Positions 1 to 6,912 of a DNA stretch of 31,537 nt are shown here, in pieces. The first letter of the stretch is position 1. Each line of letters opens with the position of its first letter. A program made the translations under genes and the position numbers. Origin of the DNA: Ruminococcus sp. UBA7477 (GTDB taxonomy: Bacteria > Bacillota > Clostridia > Oscillospirales > Ruminococcaceae); NCBI GenBank assembly GCA_002479715.1, contig DLOT01000025.1, forward strand, positions 975 through 32,511, given 5' to 3'. The notes below the pieces were generated by a model. It saw only the letters and a program-made list of their open reading frames with translations, was not told the origin of the DNA and made no database searches.

Positions 1-725
1 AAAACCAACTGCGCAATGCTGTTTTCAAGACCGTCAAAGATCGGCGAGCCTATGCCTGCGGGAACATTCACAGAAATGCATTCGATGATCCCGCCGACGC
101 TGTCGTTTGCCTGTGCGGCCTTTACAATATCATTTTTCATGCGTTTTCCCTTGGCATCGTTTAAAACGGGAAAGCCCTTCTGCCTGAGGTTTATGATATC
201 ATCGCGTGTCGTTGTTATCGGGTCAAAGCTATCGTCTTTGATCTTGTGTATCTCGGCAATATGAGCGCCGGTATATATACCTCTGCGCTCAAGTATCTGA
301 CCTGCAATAGCGCCTGCAAAGCAAAGCGGTGCTGTCAGCCTGCCTGAAAAATGTCCGCCGCCGCGCGGGTCGTTGAAACCGTTATAGCGAAGCGCACCGG
401 TATAGTCGGCATGTCCCGGGCGGGCAAGCTTGTTCATTACAAGATAGTCCTTTGAATGAGGGTCATCATTGGGAATAAATGCACAAAGGGGAGTACCTGT
501 AGTCTTTCCGTTGAGAAATCCCGACATTATGGTAGGCATATCCTTTTCCCGACGCTGTGTCGAATAGGCTTCTTTTTTGGGGGCGCGCCTTGCCATAAAG
601 GCAAGAAGCTTTTCAAGGTCGATATACTCGCCTGCCGGCAGCTTATCCATAACAACACCGATAGCAGGTCCGTGGCTTTCTCCGAAGATCGAGACCTGTA
701 TTCCTTTATTCCAAATTGATGACAT
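1..725 (-). CDS. aroC: Chorismate synthase, 3' end beyond window
   Basis: Last step of the shikimate pathway: converts 5-enolpyruvylshikimate-3-phosphate to chorismate using reduced FMN. The gene reads leftward off the window edge, so only about 241 N-terminal codons of a family usually near 360 are visible. The protein begins MSSIWNKGIQVSIFGESHGP, containing the family's GESHG signature, and continues with RPGHADYTGALRY and a DPRGGGHFSGRLTAPL stretch. From memory this last stretch is the clostridial variant of the usual DxR...ERASARET region. The start is the ATG at 725. It has a strong GAGGAGG site that overlaps the aroA stop codon, leaving 12 bases between the genes and suggesting translational coupling. 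It is the distal visible gene of the aroB-aroA-aroC run. Identity is clear; only the C-terminus is unseen. Confidence 0.96.
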   Translation of the reverse strand, partial: MSSIWNKGIQVSIFGESHGPAIGVVMDKLPAGEYIDLEKLLAFMARRAPKKEAYSTQRREKDMPTIMSGFLNGKTTGTPLCAFIPNDDPHSKDYLVMNKLARPGHADYTGALRYNGFNDPRGGGHFSGRLTAPLCFAGAIAGQILERRGIYTGAHIAEIHKIKDDSFDPITTTRDDIINLRQKGFPVLNDAKGKRMKNDIVKAAQANDSVGGIIECISVNVPAGIGSPIFDGLENSIAQLV

Positions 726-737
726 TAGTGTTCCTCC

Positions 738-2030
738 TCAAATCGTTTTATTCCTTTGCATGATATCCGTTGCATCGCCGCCGAGAGCGCGGTAATCTTC
801 AAAAAAGCCGGGATACGACTTAGCAACCGCGTCGGCACGCGAGATTATGACTTCCTCTTTGCATATAGTCGCGGCAATAGCAGCCGCCATAGCTATACGA
901 TGATCGTCAAAGCTGTCAACTATACCTCCGTGAAGCATATTTCCGCAAATGCCGTGGATCTCAAGTCCGTCATCCAACTCCTTAATGTCCGCACCGAGAA
1001 TGTTCAGGCAGTCGGTTATAGACTTCAGCCTGTCGCTTTCCTTAATGCGAAGCCTTGCGGCGTTTCTGATATACGAGGTGCCGTCACAAAAACAGCCAAG
1101 GACCGCTAAAATCGGCACAAGATCGGGAATATCCGAAACATCTTCGTCAAACGGCTTCAACCCACCGCCGATTCCACGGTGCTCACCGCATTTTTTGCAG
1201 ATCTCGGCAATTTTCTTATCTCCCTGCACTGAATTTTCATCAAGCCCGCCTATTTCGATATCCGAGCCGAGAGAATTGGCCACAAGAAAAAATGCCGCCT
1301 GCGACCAGTCGCCCTCCACGGAGCAGTCACAGGGCTTATAGCTCTGATTGCCCTTAACAAAATAGCCGTAATCAGTCTGCTCTATCTTACAGCCGAAACG
1401 CTCCAGAACTCCGATAGTTATATCAACATACGGCTTCGACTCAAGCTTTGAAGTCAGGATAATTTTGCTGTCACCATCAAGAAGAGGCAGTGCAAACAAC
1501 AAACCTGTTATAAACTGTGACGAGATCGAGCCGCTGATACGATACTCGCCTGCTGTCAGCCTCCCGGACATCTTGCAGGGCAGAAATTCGCCCTCCTTCG
1601 CATCCGAAAAATCCAAAGTAACACCGTGCTTTGGAAATTCCTCGATATACGGTGTTATAGGCCTCAGCGGAAGCCTTCCGCTGCCGACAAGGGTGCAGTC
1701 TGTCCCGAGCGCCGCTGCGATAGGCATAATAAAACGCAGGGTCGAACCGCTCATTTTACAGTCGATCTCGGCAGACCGAGCCGCTTTTTCAATGCCGCAT
1801 ACGCTGACAGAAGATTTGTTCTCCGGAACATCCTTCGTTTCAGCGCCGAGGCTGCTGACGGCGAGCCGTGTGGCAGCAATATCATCGGAAACAGGCATAT
1901 TGCCGATCACCGAGCAGCCCTTTGCAAGCGCCGCGGCAATAATGAATCTGTGTGCAACGCTTTTTGACGGCGGGACAGTGACCTTTCCCGCCAAGTGACC
2001 TCCGCGGCTTGGATATATTACTTCAACCAT
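738..2030 (-). CDS. aroA: 3-phosphoshikimate 1-carboxyvinyltransferase (EPSP synthase)
   Basis: Transfers enolpyruvate from PEP to shikimate-3-phosphate, the sixth shikimate-pathway step. The 430-residue length is normal for the family. Visible landmarks are VPPSKSVAHR near residues 19-28 (catalytic Lys and substrate-binding Ser/Arg), MSGSTLRFIMPI at 93-104, DIPDLVP near 300 (the Asp general base), RIKESDR near 328-334, and DDHRIAMA near 375-382. In the PEP/glyphosate loop the glycine equivalent to E. coli Gly96 is kept, but the position equivalent to Pro101 is Phe100 by eye alignment. The start has a TGAGGAAT site just after the aroB stop, with a 10-base gap. It sits between aroB and aroC, as expected for an aro operon. 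Confidence 0.97.
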   Translation of the reverse strand: MVEVIYPSRGGHLAGKVTVPPSKSVAHRFIIAAALAKGCSVIGNMPVSDDIAATRLAVSSLGAETKDVPENKSSVSVCGIEKAARSAEIDCKMSGSTLRFIMPIAAALGTDCTLVGSGRLPLRPITPYIEEFPKHGVTLDFSDAKEGEFLPCKMSGRLTAGEYRISGSISSQFITGLLFALPLLDGDSKIILTSKLESKPYVDITIGVLERFGCKIEQTDYGYFVKGNQSYKPCDCSVEGDWSQAAFFLVANSLGSDIEIGGLDENSVQGDKKIAEICKKCGEHRGIGGGLKPFDEDVSDIPDLVPILAVLGCFCDGTSYIRNAARLRIKESDRLKSITDCLNILGADIKELDDGLEIHGICGNMLHGGIVDSFDDHRIAMAAAIAATICKEEVIISRADAVAKSYPGFFEDYRALGGDATDIMQRNKTI

Positions 2031-2040
2031 AAATTCCTCA

Positions 2041-3150
2041 CTACATCTGCGTTAATACGACGGCAACGTCGTTTTCGCAGACCTCCGCTGTATACGAGCC
2101 GTCAAAGCACATCATATCGCCGATCTCTTTCTGAAATACAAAACGCAGCTTACCGTCGCGAACCTTTTTGTCGGTATATAGCTTGTCTATAATCAGCTGT
2201 TTTCTGATACTCTTCGGAATAGTTATCGGCAGACCGGCTTTTACCAAGAGGTCTTCCACACGCCGTGCGTTTTCATGAGAAATGTAGCCATATCTTTCCG
2301 CAAGCTTTAGCTGAGCCGACAACCCGATTGCTACCGCCTCGCCGTGCAAAAGCGCATAACCGCTGGCTGTCTCGGTCGCTCTGCCGACTGTGTGGCCCAG
2401 ATTTAGAACAGCTCTCAGATTCTGCTCTCTTTCGTCGCGCATAACAACATTATACTTGATCTCGCAGTTCCTTTTTGCGATATTCTCGCAAACCTCAAGA
2501 TCAAACTCAAACACCTTTCCGATATTGTTCTCCAAATACTCGAAAAATTCCTTATCGGCAATACAGGCGTGTTTTATCGTTTCGGCAAGACCGCACCTGA
2601 TCTCACGCGCCGGCAGGGTCATCCAGGCAGCGATGTCGATATATACCTTTTTCGGCTGATAGAAAACGCCTATCTGATTTGTCGCAAGAGGCGTATCAAC
2701 AGCAACCTTTCCGCCGATAGAAGCATCGGCAGCGGAAAGAAGCGTTGTCGAATAGATAATAAACGGAACACCCCGACCGAAAGTTCCCGCGACAAAGCCG
2801 GCTAGATCCGAAACAACTCCGCCGCCAACGGCAATTACCATACAATCACGGCGCAGCCCGGCTCCGAGCATGGAGTCCTCAATAAAGCTTTTGGTTTCTC
2901 TTGTCTTGCTCAGCTCTCCTGCCTGAATGACAAACAGGTGAGCGTTGAAACCGTTGTTTTTCAGTTCCTCGCAGATCTTAGCGCCATAAAGCTCCATAAC
3001 ATTCGTATCGGTAATAACCGCAAAATTACGGATCTTTCCGAAGGCGCCGCCCGCTATGTCATCAATAAGTCTGCCTTCGAGGCCTCTGCCTATTTCAATG
3101 TCGTATGAATCGTCAACCGTTTTCACAAGCTTGCATCGAAATTCGCTCAT
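2041..3150 (-). CDS. aroB: 3-dehydroquinate synthase
   Basis: Converts DAHP to 3-dehydroquinate, the second shikimate step, using NAD and a divalent metal. The 369-residue length fits the family. The NAD-binding GGGVVSDLAGF lies near residues 109-119, DASIGGKVAVD near 142-152, the metal-ligand Glu in CGLAETIKHA near 190, and the metal-ligand histidines in NLGHTVGRA and LLHGEAV. The usual GGKTGVN is GGKVAVD here and the following loop reads ATNQIG rather than GKNLIG, a modest departure near the active site. Its ATG overlaps the upstream membrane-protein gene by four bases (ATGA), a classic sign of translational coupling. Confidence 0.96.
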   Translation of the reverse strand: MSEFRCKLVKTVDDSYDIEIGRGLEGRLIDDIAGGAFGKIRNFAVITDTNVMELYGAKICEELKNNGFNAHLFVIQAGELSKTRETKSFIEDSMLGAGLRRDCMVIAVGGGVVSDLAGFVAGTFGRGVPFIIYSTTLLSAADASIGGKVAVDTPLATNQIGVFYQPKKVYIDIAAWMTLPAREIRCGLAETIKHACIADKEFFEYLENNIGKVFEFDLEVCENIAKRNCEIKYNVVMRDEREQNLRAVLNLGHTVGRATETASGYALLHGEAVAIGLSAQLKLAERYGYISHENARRVEDLLVKAGLPITIPKSIRKQLIIDKLYTDKKVRDGKLRFVFQKEIGDMMCFDGSYTAEVCENDVAVVLTQM

Positions 3151-3698
3151 AATCTGTCAACCCAGTCCTTTCCCTCAGATTCATCATCCTCGATCTCAAG
3201 GTAGTTCTTCTTAGGATAGCAAAGCTTTTCGCTTAGATTTTTTATCAAAAACAGCTTGGTCTCGGTCACCCGAAAAGGCACGGTCTCCTGACTGCCGCTT
3301 TTCAGGTCAATGACCAGATCCCCCCACATATTCTGCCGTGTTCTTGAAACATCACAAAAGCGTATGTCAAACTTCAGACGTTTACCTGTAAGCGAAAGTG
3401 TCTCGTGGGTAAAGCCCACATCAGTTACGCTGGTTTTCTCCTTGTTCTCAACGTCAAAGCCCGAAAGTGCCAGAGATGTTACTCCGACATTCAGCGCAAT
3501 AGTAACAATGCTCAGCGAACAAATTCCGATCTTGGCAGCCAATCCCTCAGCCGTCAGACCGATAGCAAAGATGACCGCCGCCGCGATCAGTGTAATCAGG
3601 CAGCTTCTGCGAAGTTTTTTCTTTTTTGATAGATCGGCGGCAAGATTTCTCCGCCGCCGTAACATATCATTTTTGCCGGGATACTCATAAAGAAGCAT
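3147..3698 (-). CDS. Uncharacterised two-helix membrane protein
   Basis: I do not recognise this family. It has about 183 residues from the ATG at 3698. A basic N-terminus (MLRRRRNL, KKKKLRR) is followed by two hydrophobic segments around residues 34-52 and 57-80. A polar C-terminal domain of roughly 100 residues then ends in an acidic tail rich in Glu/Asp. The basic N-terminus, short loop and positive-inside rule suggest both ends lie in the cytoplasm (inference). A GTG two codons upstream (3704) would overlap the acyl-CoA synthetase stop codon; I prefer the ATG because GGTAGGTG lies just ahead of it. The stop overlaps the aroB start by four bases, so it is embedded in the acyl-CoA synthetase to aroB transcript. 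No catalytic motif is visible. Function unknown. Confidence 0.8.
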   Translation of the reverse strand: MLLYEYPGKNDMLRRRRNLAADLSKKKKLRRSCLITLIAAAVIFAIGLTAEGLAAKIGICSLSIVTIALNVGVTSLALSGFDVENKEKTSVTDVGFTHETLSLTGKRLKFDIRFCDVSRTRQNMWGDLVIDLKSGSQETVPFRVTETKLFLIKNLSEKLCYPKKNYLEIEDDESEGKDWVDRL

Positions 3699-3700
3699 GA

Positions 3701-5374
3701 TCACCTACCCATTTCGGCGTCACGTCTTCTGATCTCCTTTCGGATTATCTTTCCGCTTATCGTCTTGGGCAGCTCGTCAACAAACTCAATAACTCTCGGA
3801 TACTTATATGGTGCTGTTGCACTTTTAACATAGTTCTGAAGCTCCTTAACAAGCTCATCGGACGGCTTGTAGTTCTTTGTCAGTACTATAGTCGCCTTTA
3901 CCGCCTGACCTCTGATTGGGTCTTTAACAGCGGTTACAGCGCATTCGAGAACAGACGGATGCTCCATCAGAACACTCTCGATCTCAAAAGGTCCGATACG
4001 GTAGCCGGACGATTTGATAACATCGTCTGTTCTGCCGACATACCAAAGATAGCCCTCTTCGTCCTTCCAAGCGGTATCTCCCGTATGATAAAGTCCGTTT
4101 CTCCATGACTCATTAGTAGCTTCTTCATCTCTATAATAGCAAATAGGAATACCCTTGTGACTGCCGTTTTCGTCGAGCTTTATGCAGATCTCGCCGGTCT
4201 CTCCGAGAGGGACCTCATTGCCGTCCTCATCTGCAAGGACAACATCATAGAGCGGAACAGGCTTACCCATAGATCCGGGCTTAGGCTCCATTCCGTAGAG
4301 ATTTGCAACTATCGGAACTGTTTCACTCTGACCGAATGCCTCCATGAGCTTCAGACCCGTATACTCATACCAGCGGTTGTATACCTCGGGGTTGAGCGCT
4401 TCACCTGCGATGCAGGTATATTTCAGATTGGAAAGATCGTAGTTTTCGATGCCCTCCTTGATAAAGAAGCGGAACATCGTCGGCGGCGCACAGAAAGATG
4501 TGATCTTATAATCCTGAATTACAGACAGGATCTTTGCACTGTTGAATCTGTCGAAGTCATAGACGAACTCCTCGGCTCCGCAGGTAAACTGTCCGAACAG
4601 CTTACCCCAGGCGCACTTGCCCCAGCCCGAGTCGGAAATGGTCAGATGAAGCGTTCCGTCGGAAACATGGTGCCAGTGCTTGGCGGTAAGAATATGTGCT
4701 GCCGAGTAATAATATTTGTGCAGGATCATCTTAGGATAGCCTGTTGTACCCGAAGTGAAATATAGGAACATAGGCTCCTCGACCTTAGTTTCTATTCTCT
4801 CGAACTCATCGCTGAATTTCTCGACCTCGCTGTCGAAATCCGTCCATCCCTCGCGCTTGCCTCTTGCCATAAACTTCTCCTGAATATCAGGATATTTTTT
4901 GCAGGCGGCGTCAATATGGTCGGCTACCTCTCCCTCTCCCGTTGCAATGACATACTTAACGGAAGCTGCCTGAAAACGATAGGTGTAGTCCTTCTCCATA
5001 AGCTGGTTAGTCGCCGGGATAGATATCGCCCCGAGCTTCATAAGTCCGTAAACACACAGCCAGAACTGATAGTGGCGCTTCAGAACGAGCATTACCATAT
5101 CGCCCTTCTTGACACCGTGTGCGCGGAACATATTGGCGACCTTATTAGTCAGCGCGGAAAGCTCCTTATATGTAAAGATCCTCTCCTCGCCGTTCTCGTG
5201 AAGCCAATGGATTGCCTGCTTCTCGGGGACCTCCGCTGCGAGCCTGTCGATAACATCGTAGGCAAAGTTATAGTTGGGCGGAGTGTTAAGATCAAACTTG
5301 ATCAGATTTCCGTCTTCATCGTAGGCCTCATCAACAAAATTCTTGTAAAACTTGTTCAAATTGAAACTGCTCAT
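3701..5374 (-). CDS. AMP-forming acyl-CoA synthetase (acetyl/medium-chain type)
   Basis: An ANL-superfamily adenylating enzyme of 557 residues. It is expected to activate a carboxylic acid with ATP to an acyl-AMP and then form the CoA thioester in the cytoplasm. The P-loop YFTSGTTGYPKMILH lies near residues 205-220. GEAFGQSET-like MEAFGQSETVP, YHTGDTAWKDEEGYLWYVG, RTDDVIKSSGYRIGP and the C-terminal PKTISGKIIRKEIRRRD, with the catalytic lysine, follow in the usual order. It looks closest to medium-chain/acetyl-CoA synthetases, but the exact acid cannot be read from sequence. No close SD precedes the ATG; a GGAG lies about 14 bases upstream. The gene directly follows an XRE-cupin regulator, a pairing I recall from many clostridia, so the regulator may sense the acid or its CoA ester (inference). 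Confidence 0.92.
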   Translation of the reverse strand: MSSFNLNKFYKNFVDEAYDEDGNLIKFDLNTPPNYNFAYDVIDRLAAEVPEKQAIHWLHENGEERIFTYKELSALTNKVANMFRAHGVKKGDMVMLVLKRHYQFWLCVYGLMKLGAISIPATNQLMEKDYTYRFQAASVKYVIATGEGEVADHIDAACKKYPDIQEKFMARGKREGWTDFDSEVEKFSDEFERIETKVEEPMFLYFTSGTTGYPKMILHKYYYSAAHILTAKHWHHVSDGTLHLTISDSGWGKCAWGKLFGQFTCGAEEFVYDFDRFNSAKILSVIQDYKITSFCAPPTMFRFFIKEGIENYDLSNLKYTCIAGEALNPEVYNRWYEYTGLKLMEAFGQSETVPIVANLYGMEPKPGSMGKPVPLYDVVLADEDGNEVPLGETGEICIKLDENGSHKGIPICYYRDEEATNESWRNGLYHTGDTAWKDEEGYLWYVGRTDDVIKSSGYRIGPFEIESVLMEHPSVLECAVTAVKDPIRGQAVKATIVLTKNYKPSDELVKELQNYVKSATAPYKYPRVIEFVDELPKTISGKIIRKEIRRRDAEMGR

Positions 5375-5425
5375 AGTATTATGCTAAACTCCATTCCTTG
5401 AAATTTTCTGTCGGTATTTTCAAAA

Positions 5426-5992
5426 TTATTTATCAATAAGCACAGCAAGAAATCTGCATTCCTCACCGTCAACGGCAACCATTCCGTGGGGCTTGCCCGA
5501 ATCGTAATAGATCGAGTCGCCCTCACTCAGGACAACATCGCAGCCCTCGGTCACGACCCTCAGCTTACCTGAGAGTATGTAGTCCCATTCCTGACCGTCA
5601 TGCTGTGACATCTTGACCGGCTGACCATGCTCCTCCTCGATAAACGGTGCCACGACGAGCATAGGCTCAATGTTCTTATCCTTAAAAAGATATGCGAGCA
5701 TCTGATACTCGAAGCGGTCACGTCTTGCAACGGGCAATCCCTTGCCCTTTCTCACGACGCAGTAGTTGGAAAGCTTTGGAGTTGTTCCCGTTAGGATCTC
5801 TATTGTATCAATGTCGAAAATCTCGGCGCATTTGTAAAGAAACGAAACGGAAAAATCCTTTTCGCCGCTTTCAATCTTGGAGTATTCCTCGACGGAAATC
5901 TTCGTCAGTTTGGCAAATTCCTCGATCGACAAGTCGCAGGAGGTTCTCAGTCCCTTTAGTCTGAAAGCCACTTCCTTAATGTTGTAATCCAT
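5426..5992 (-). CDS. XRE-family regulator with C-terminal cupin
   Basis: Predicted DNA-binding transcription factor of 188 residues. An N-terminal helix-turn-helix of the Cro/CI type covers about residues 5-60, including LSIEEFAKLTKISVEEYSKI. A linker follows, then a cupin_2 barrel at about 110-185 with HDGQEWDYILSGKL and SIYYDSGKPHGMVAV. This layout is that of the SutR/YdcN-like XRE-cupin regulators, in which the barrel binds a small effector. I chose the ATG at 5992 rather than the in-frame ATG at 6010, because AAAGGA lies nine bases ahead of 5992 and nothing suitable precedes 6010. The gene overlaps the end of gph by 17 bases and lies 51 bases upstream of the acyl-CoA synthetase, its likely target or partner. 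Confidence 0.9.
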   Translation of the reverse strand: MDYNIKEVAFRLKGLRTSCDLSIEEFAKLTKISVEEYSKIESGEKDFSVSFLYKCAEIFDIDTIEILTGTTPKLSNYCVVRKGKGLPVARRDRFEYQMLAYLFKDKNIEPMLVVAPFIEEEHGQPVKMSQHDGQEWDYILSGKLRVVTEGCDVVLSEGDSIYYDSGKPHGMVAVDGEECRFLAVLIDK

Positions 5993-6659
5993 ACATCCCA
6001 TTCCTTTCAAATAAATCTATGACAGCTTTTTCAAGCTCATCAGGCAAATTAATAATTTTGTCGCAGCCCGCCAGCTCAAGGCTTTCCTTACTGCGGAAGC
6101 CCCATGAACATCCGATGACCCCAAGGCCGGCGTTTTTTGCAGTCAACACATCAACATCGGAATCGCCGACGATCACACAGTCGCTTTTCTTCTCGCAAAG
6201 CTGTGTAATAATGCTGTAGATGATATCCGGCTGAGGCTTTTTTGCAACTCCCTCTCTGGCGCCCTCAACAACATCGAATATCCCATCGCCGAAAAGCGTC
6301 TTAACGATATGCCTGCAAAAATCAACAGGCTTATTGCTGGCGACCGCAAGTGAAAATCCGCAGAGCCTTAGCCGTGTCAATACCTCAGGTATACCGTCGT
6401 AGGGCTTTGTTTTACAAAGACAGTTTTGGCGGTAAAGCTCTGAAAATCTTTCAAAAACAGTTTGCTCGGTCAAAGTTCCTTTAACATTATCGGGAACGGC
6501 TCGATTGACCAAAAGACCTGTTCCATTGCCGACAAACGCCCGGTATTCATCATATGACCTTTGCGGCAGTCCGCTTTCCTCCAAAGCAGTGTTCACACTG
6601 TCGCCCAGATCAAAAAGCGAGTTGACAAGTGTTCCGTCAAGGTCAAAGATCACCGTCAT
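5976..6659 (-). CDS. gph: HAD-family phosphatase, phosphoglycolate phosphatase-like
   Basis: Haloacid-dehalogenase-superfamily hydrolase of 227 residues, subfamily IA. Motif I is FDLDGTLVNS near residues 5-14 (nucleophile Asp and acid/base Asp). Motif II is ASNKPVDF, the motif III lysine lies in KKPQPDII, and motif IV is IVGDSDVDV. A helical cap lies between motifs I and II. Family members hydrolyse phosphoglycolate or other small phosphomonoesters; the true substrate is not evident, so the symbol is tentative. The start has a GAGGTGGAG site. It is the first gene of the leftward operon, and the 28-bp palindrome lies 29 bases upstream, a plausible control site. Confidence 0.88.
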   Translation of the reverse strand: MTVIFDLDGTLVNSLFDLGDSVNTALEESGLPQRSYDEYRAFVGNGTGLLVNRAVPDNVKGTLTEQTVFERFSELYRQNCLCKTKPYDGIPEVLTRLRLCGFSLAVASNKPVDFCRHIVKTLFGDGIFDVVEGAREGVAKKPQPDIIYSIITQLCEKKSDCVIVGDSDVDVLTAKNAGLGVIGCSWGFRSKESLELAGCDKIINLPDELEKAVIDLFERNGMYGLQH

Positions 6660-6688
6660 TAAAGCTCCACCTCTATACTTTGCACAAA

Positions 6689-6716
6689 TATAGTTTTATG
6701 ATATCATAAAACTATA
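6689..6716. promoter_or_regulatory. Perfect 28-bp palindrome between divergent genes
   Basis: A fully self-complementary AT-rich inverted repeat centred on GATATC, with half-site TATAGTTTTATGAT and no spacer. It lies 29 bases upstream of the gph ATG and about 170 bases upstream of the GH3 glycosidase promoter. With no loop and no T-tract it resembles a dimeric-repressor operator more than a terminator. The regulator is unknown; the XRE-cupin protein encoded one gene downstream is an obvious candidate by position only. Confidence 0.6.
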
Positions 6717-6857
6717 AAATTTATATGAACAAATTATGTCTATTTTGTTTATTTGCCGACTTTAGCTCCATTTGAAAAAATAAAACCGGTACTGAATGAT
6801 GAATTATCGTGACCTTTTCCGATCATATTTCTTATAATAAAAAATCCGCCAAGCCTA

Positions 6858-6886
6858 TTGATAAACAAATATAAATATGCTATAAT
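6858..6886 (+). promoter_or_regulatory. Extended -10 sigma-A promoter for GH3 gene
   Basis: A -35 box TTGATA (6858-6863), a 17-base spacer, and a perfect -10 box TATAAT (6881-6886) preceded by TG at 6878-6879. This near-consensus promoter lies 26 bases upstream of the GH3 start codon, whose site AAAGGAGG is at 6896-6903. Transcription would start within a few bases of that site, leaving a very short leader. Confidence 0.85.
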
Positions 6887-6912
6887 ATCATCATAAAAGG
6901 AGGCTGATTTTT

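Noticed and set aside
6660..6790. Promoter for gph on the minus strand
   Set aside because: Several TTGTTC/TAGACA-like and AT-rich hexamers exist around the palindrome, but none has a convincing partner at 16-18 bases, so no site is called.
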